From: Candidula unifasciata
Taxonomy: Eukaryota > Mollusca > Gastropoda > Stylommatophora > Geomitridae
Length of the DNA: 64,000 bases
Assembly (NCBI GenBank): GCA_905116865.2
Contig: CAJHNH020001595.1
Coordinates: 152,375-216,374 of the forward strand
Direction: 5' to 3'
Part shown: piece by piece, positions 63,470 to 64,000 of the stretch
Layout of the letters: every line of letters starts with the position of its first letter
Numbering within the stretch: the first letter of the stretch is position 1
Position numbers and translations under genes: made by a program
Notes under the pieces: model-generated
What the model was told of the DNA's origin: nothing
What the model saw: only the letters and a program-made list of their open reading frames with translations
The model's database searches: none

Positions 63470-64000
63470 GTAATTCCATGTTACAAATCATTTGTTTCTG
63501 AATGTAATTTGTTTAAAACAAAAACTTACAAATGCACGATTAAGTGTAGACTTGGCAAAAGATAGTACACTGTGTTCAACTGCAGTTAAAACATTGCCAT
63601 ATAAGTGAAAGATAATATATTTTATAATAATACAGTCAACACCAAAAAATAAATGATCATGTTTAAAAACAATATAGGATCAAAAGTAGTTAACTAAAGG
63701 GGGAAAAAACAACAGATACAAAACATGTATAGCCGCTAGTGCGCCCAGCTGCTGAACACACATTTCATATCTTTTTGAGGGTTAGTGTGTTCACAGCAAC
63801 AACCAAACCTTGTAGAAGAAACAAGAAGTGAAAGATAATATATTTTATAATAATACAGTCAACACCAAAAAATAAATGATCATGTTTAAAAACAATATAG
63901 GATCAAAAGTAGTTAACTAAAGGGGGAAAAAACAACAGATACAAAACATGTATAGCCGCTAGTGCGCCCAGCTGCTGAACACACATTTCATATCTTTTTG
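63470..64000 (+). other. Intron start and a 223-bp tandem duplication
   Basis: After the donor at 63470 no further exon is seen. Sequence from 63603 repeats at 63826 without any difference I can see up to the window end (175 bases). Confidence 0.7.

Overview
This window looks like animal nuclear DNA, most likely from a gastropod or other mollusc. The reasons are AT-rich non-coding sequence, spliced exons with GT-AG borders, many decayed non-LTR retrotransposon pieces including one family with a C-terminal RNase H of the kind seen in snails, a Gypsy-type LTR element, and a SPIN/Charlie-like hAT element. The organism is an inference; no marker gene here proves it. Nothing looks bacterial, and the long open frames are mostly minisatellites that happen to lack stop codons.

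Layout. From 1 to 8.9 kb the sequence is a set of direct and inverted copies of the same blocks (a 66-bp minisatellite, a unique block, and a 14-bp minisatellite), with a 17-base gap and a noisy stretch; it reads like a fold-back or haplotype mis-assembly. From 9.3 to 10.8 kb lie the last two coding exons of a tyrosine-rich receptor tail, tentatively EGFR/ErbB-like. From 11.7 to 38.5 kb there are about a dozen minisatellite and microsatellite arrays (units of 21 to 44 bp, plus CT, ACT and polypyrimidine tracts), interrupted by a hAT element at 19.6-20.4 kb and LINE relics at 20.4, 28.6 and 34.6-35.6 kb. From 39.7 to 40.4 kb there is a LINE tail and a decayed retrocopy of ribosomal protein L27a.

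The most notable gene is a mucin-like exon at 42.3-46.65 kb. It encodes a signal peptide followed by about 169 copies of an 8-residue Asn/Thr/Ser-rich repeat, and ends at a strong splice donor. Variation between repeat copies is mostly synonymous in this frame, which argues that it is truly translated. A SEA-like exon on the same strand at 63.3 kb may belong to the same gene; if so, the stretch between would be intronic and contains LINE relics, a young but defective Gypsy-type element (49.5-58.0 kb, minus strand, two nearly identical LTRs, gag-protease with frameshifts, reverse-transcriptase core and integrase missing), and two more large minisatellites (35-bp and 26-bp units).

The main biological themes are minisatellite birth and expansion, one case where such expansion appears to have built a protein (the mucin), and repeated transposon insertion. 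All coordinates come from reading the sequence by eye; repeat copy numbers are estimates from array length divided by unit length.
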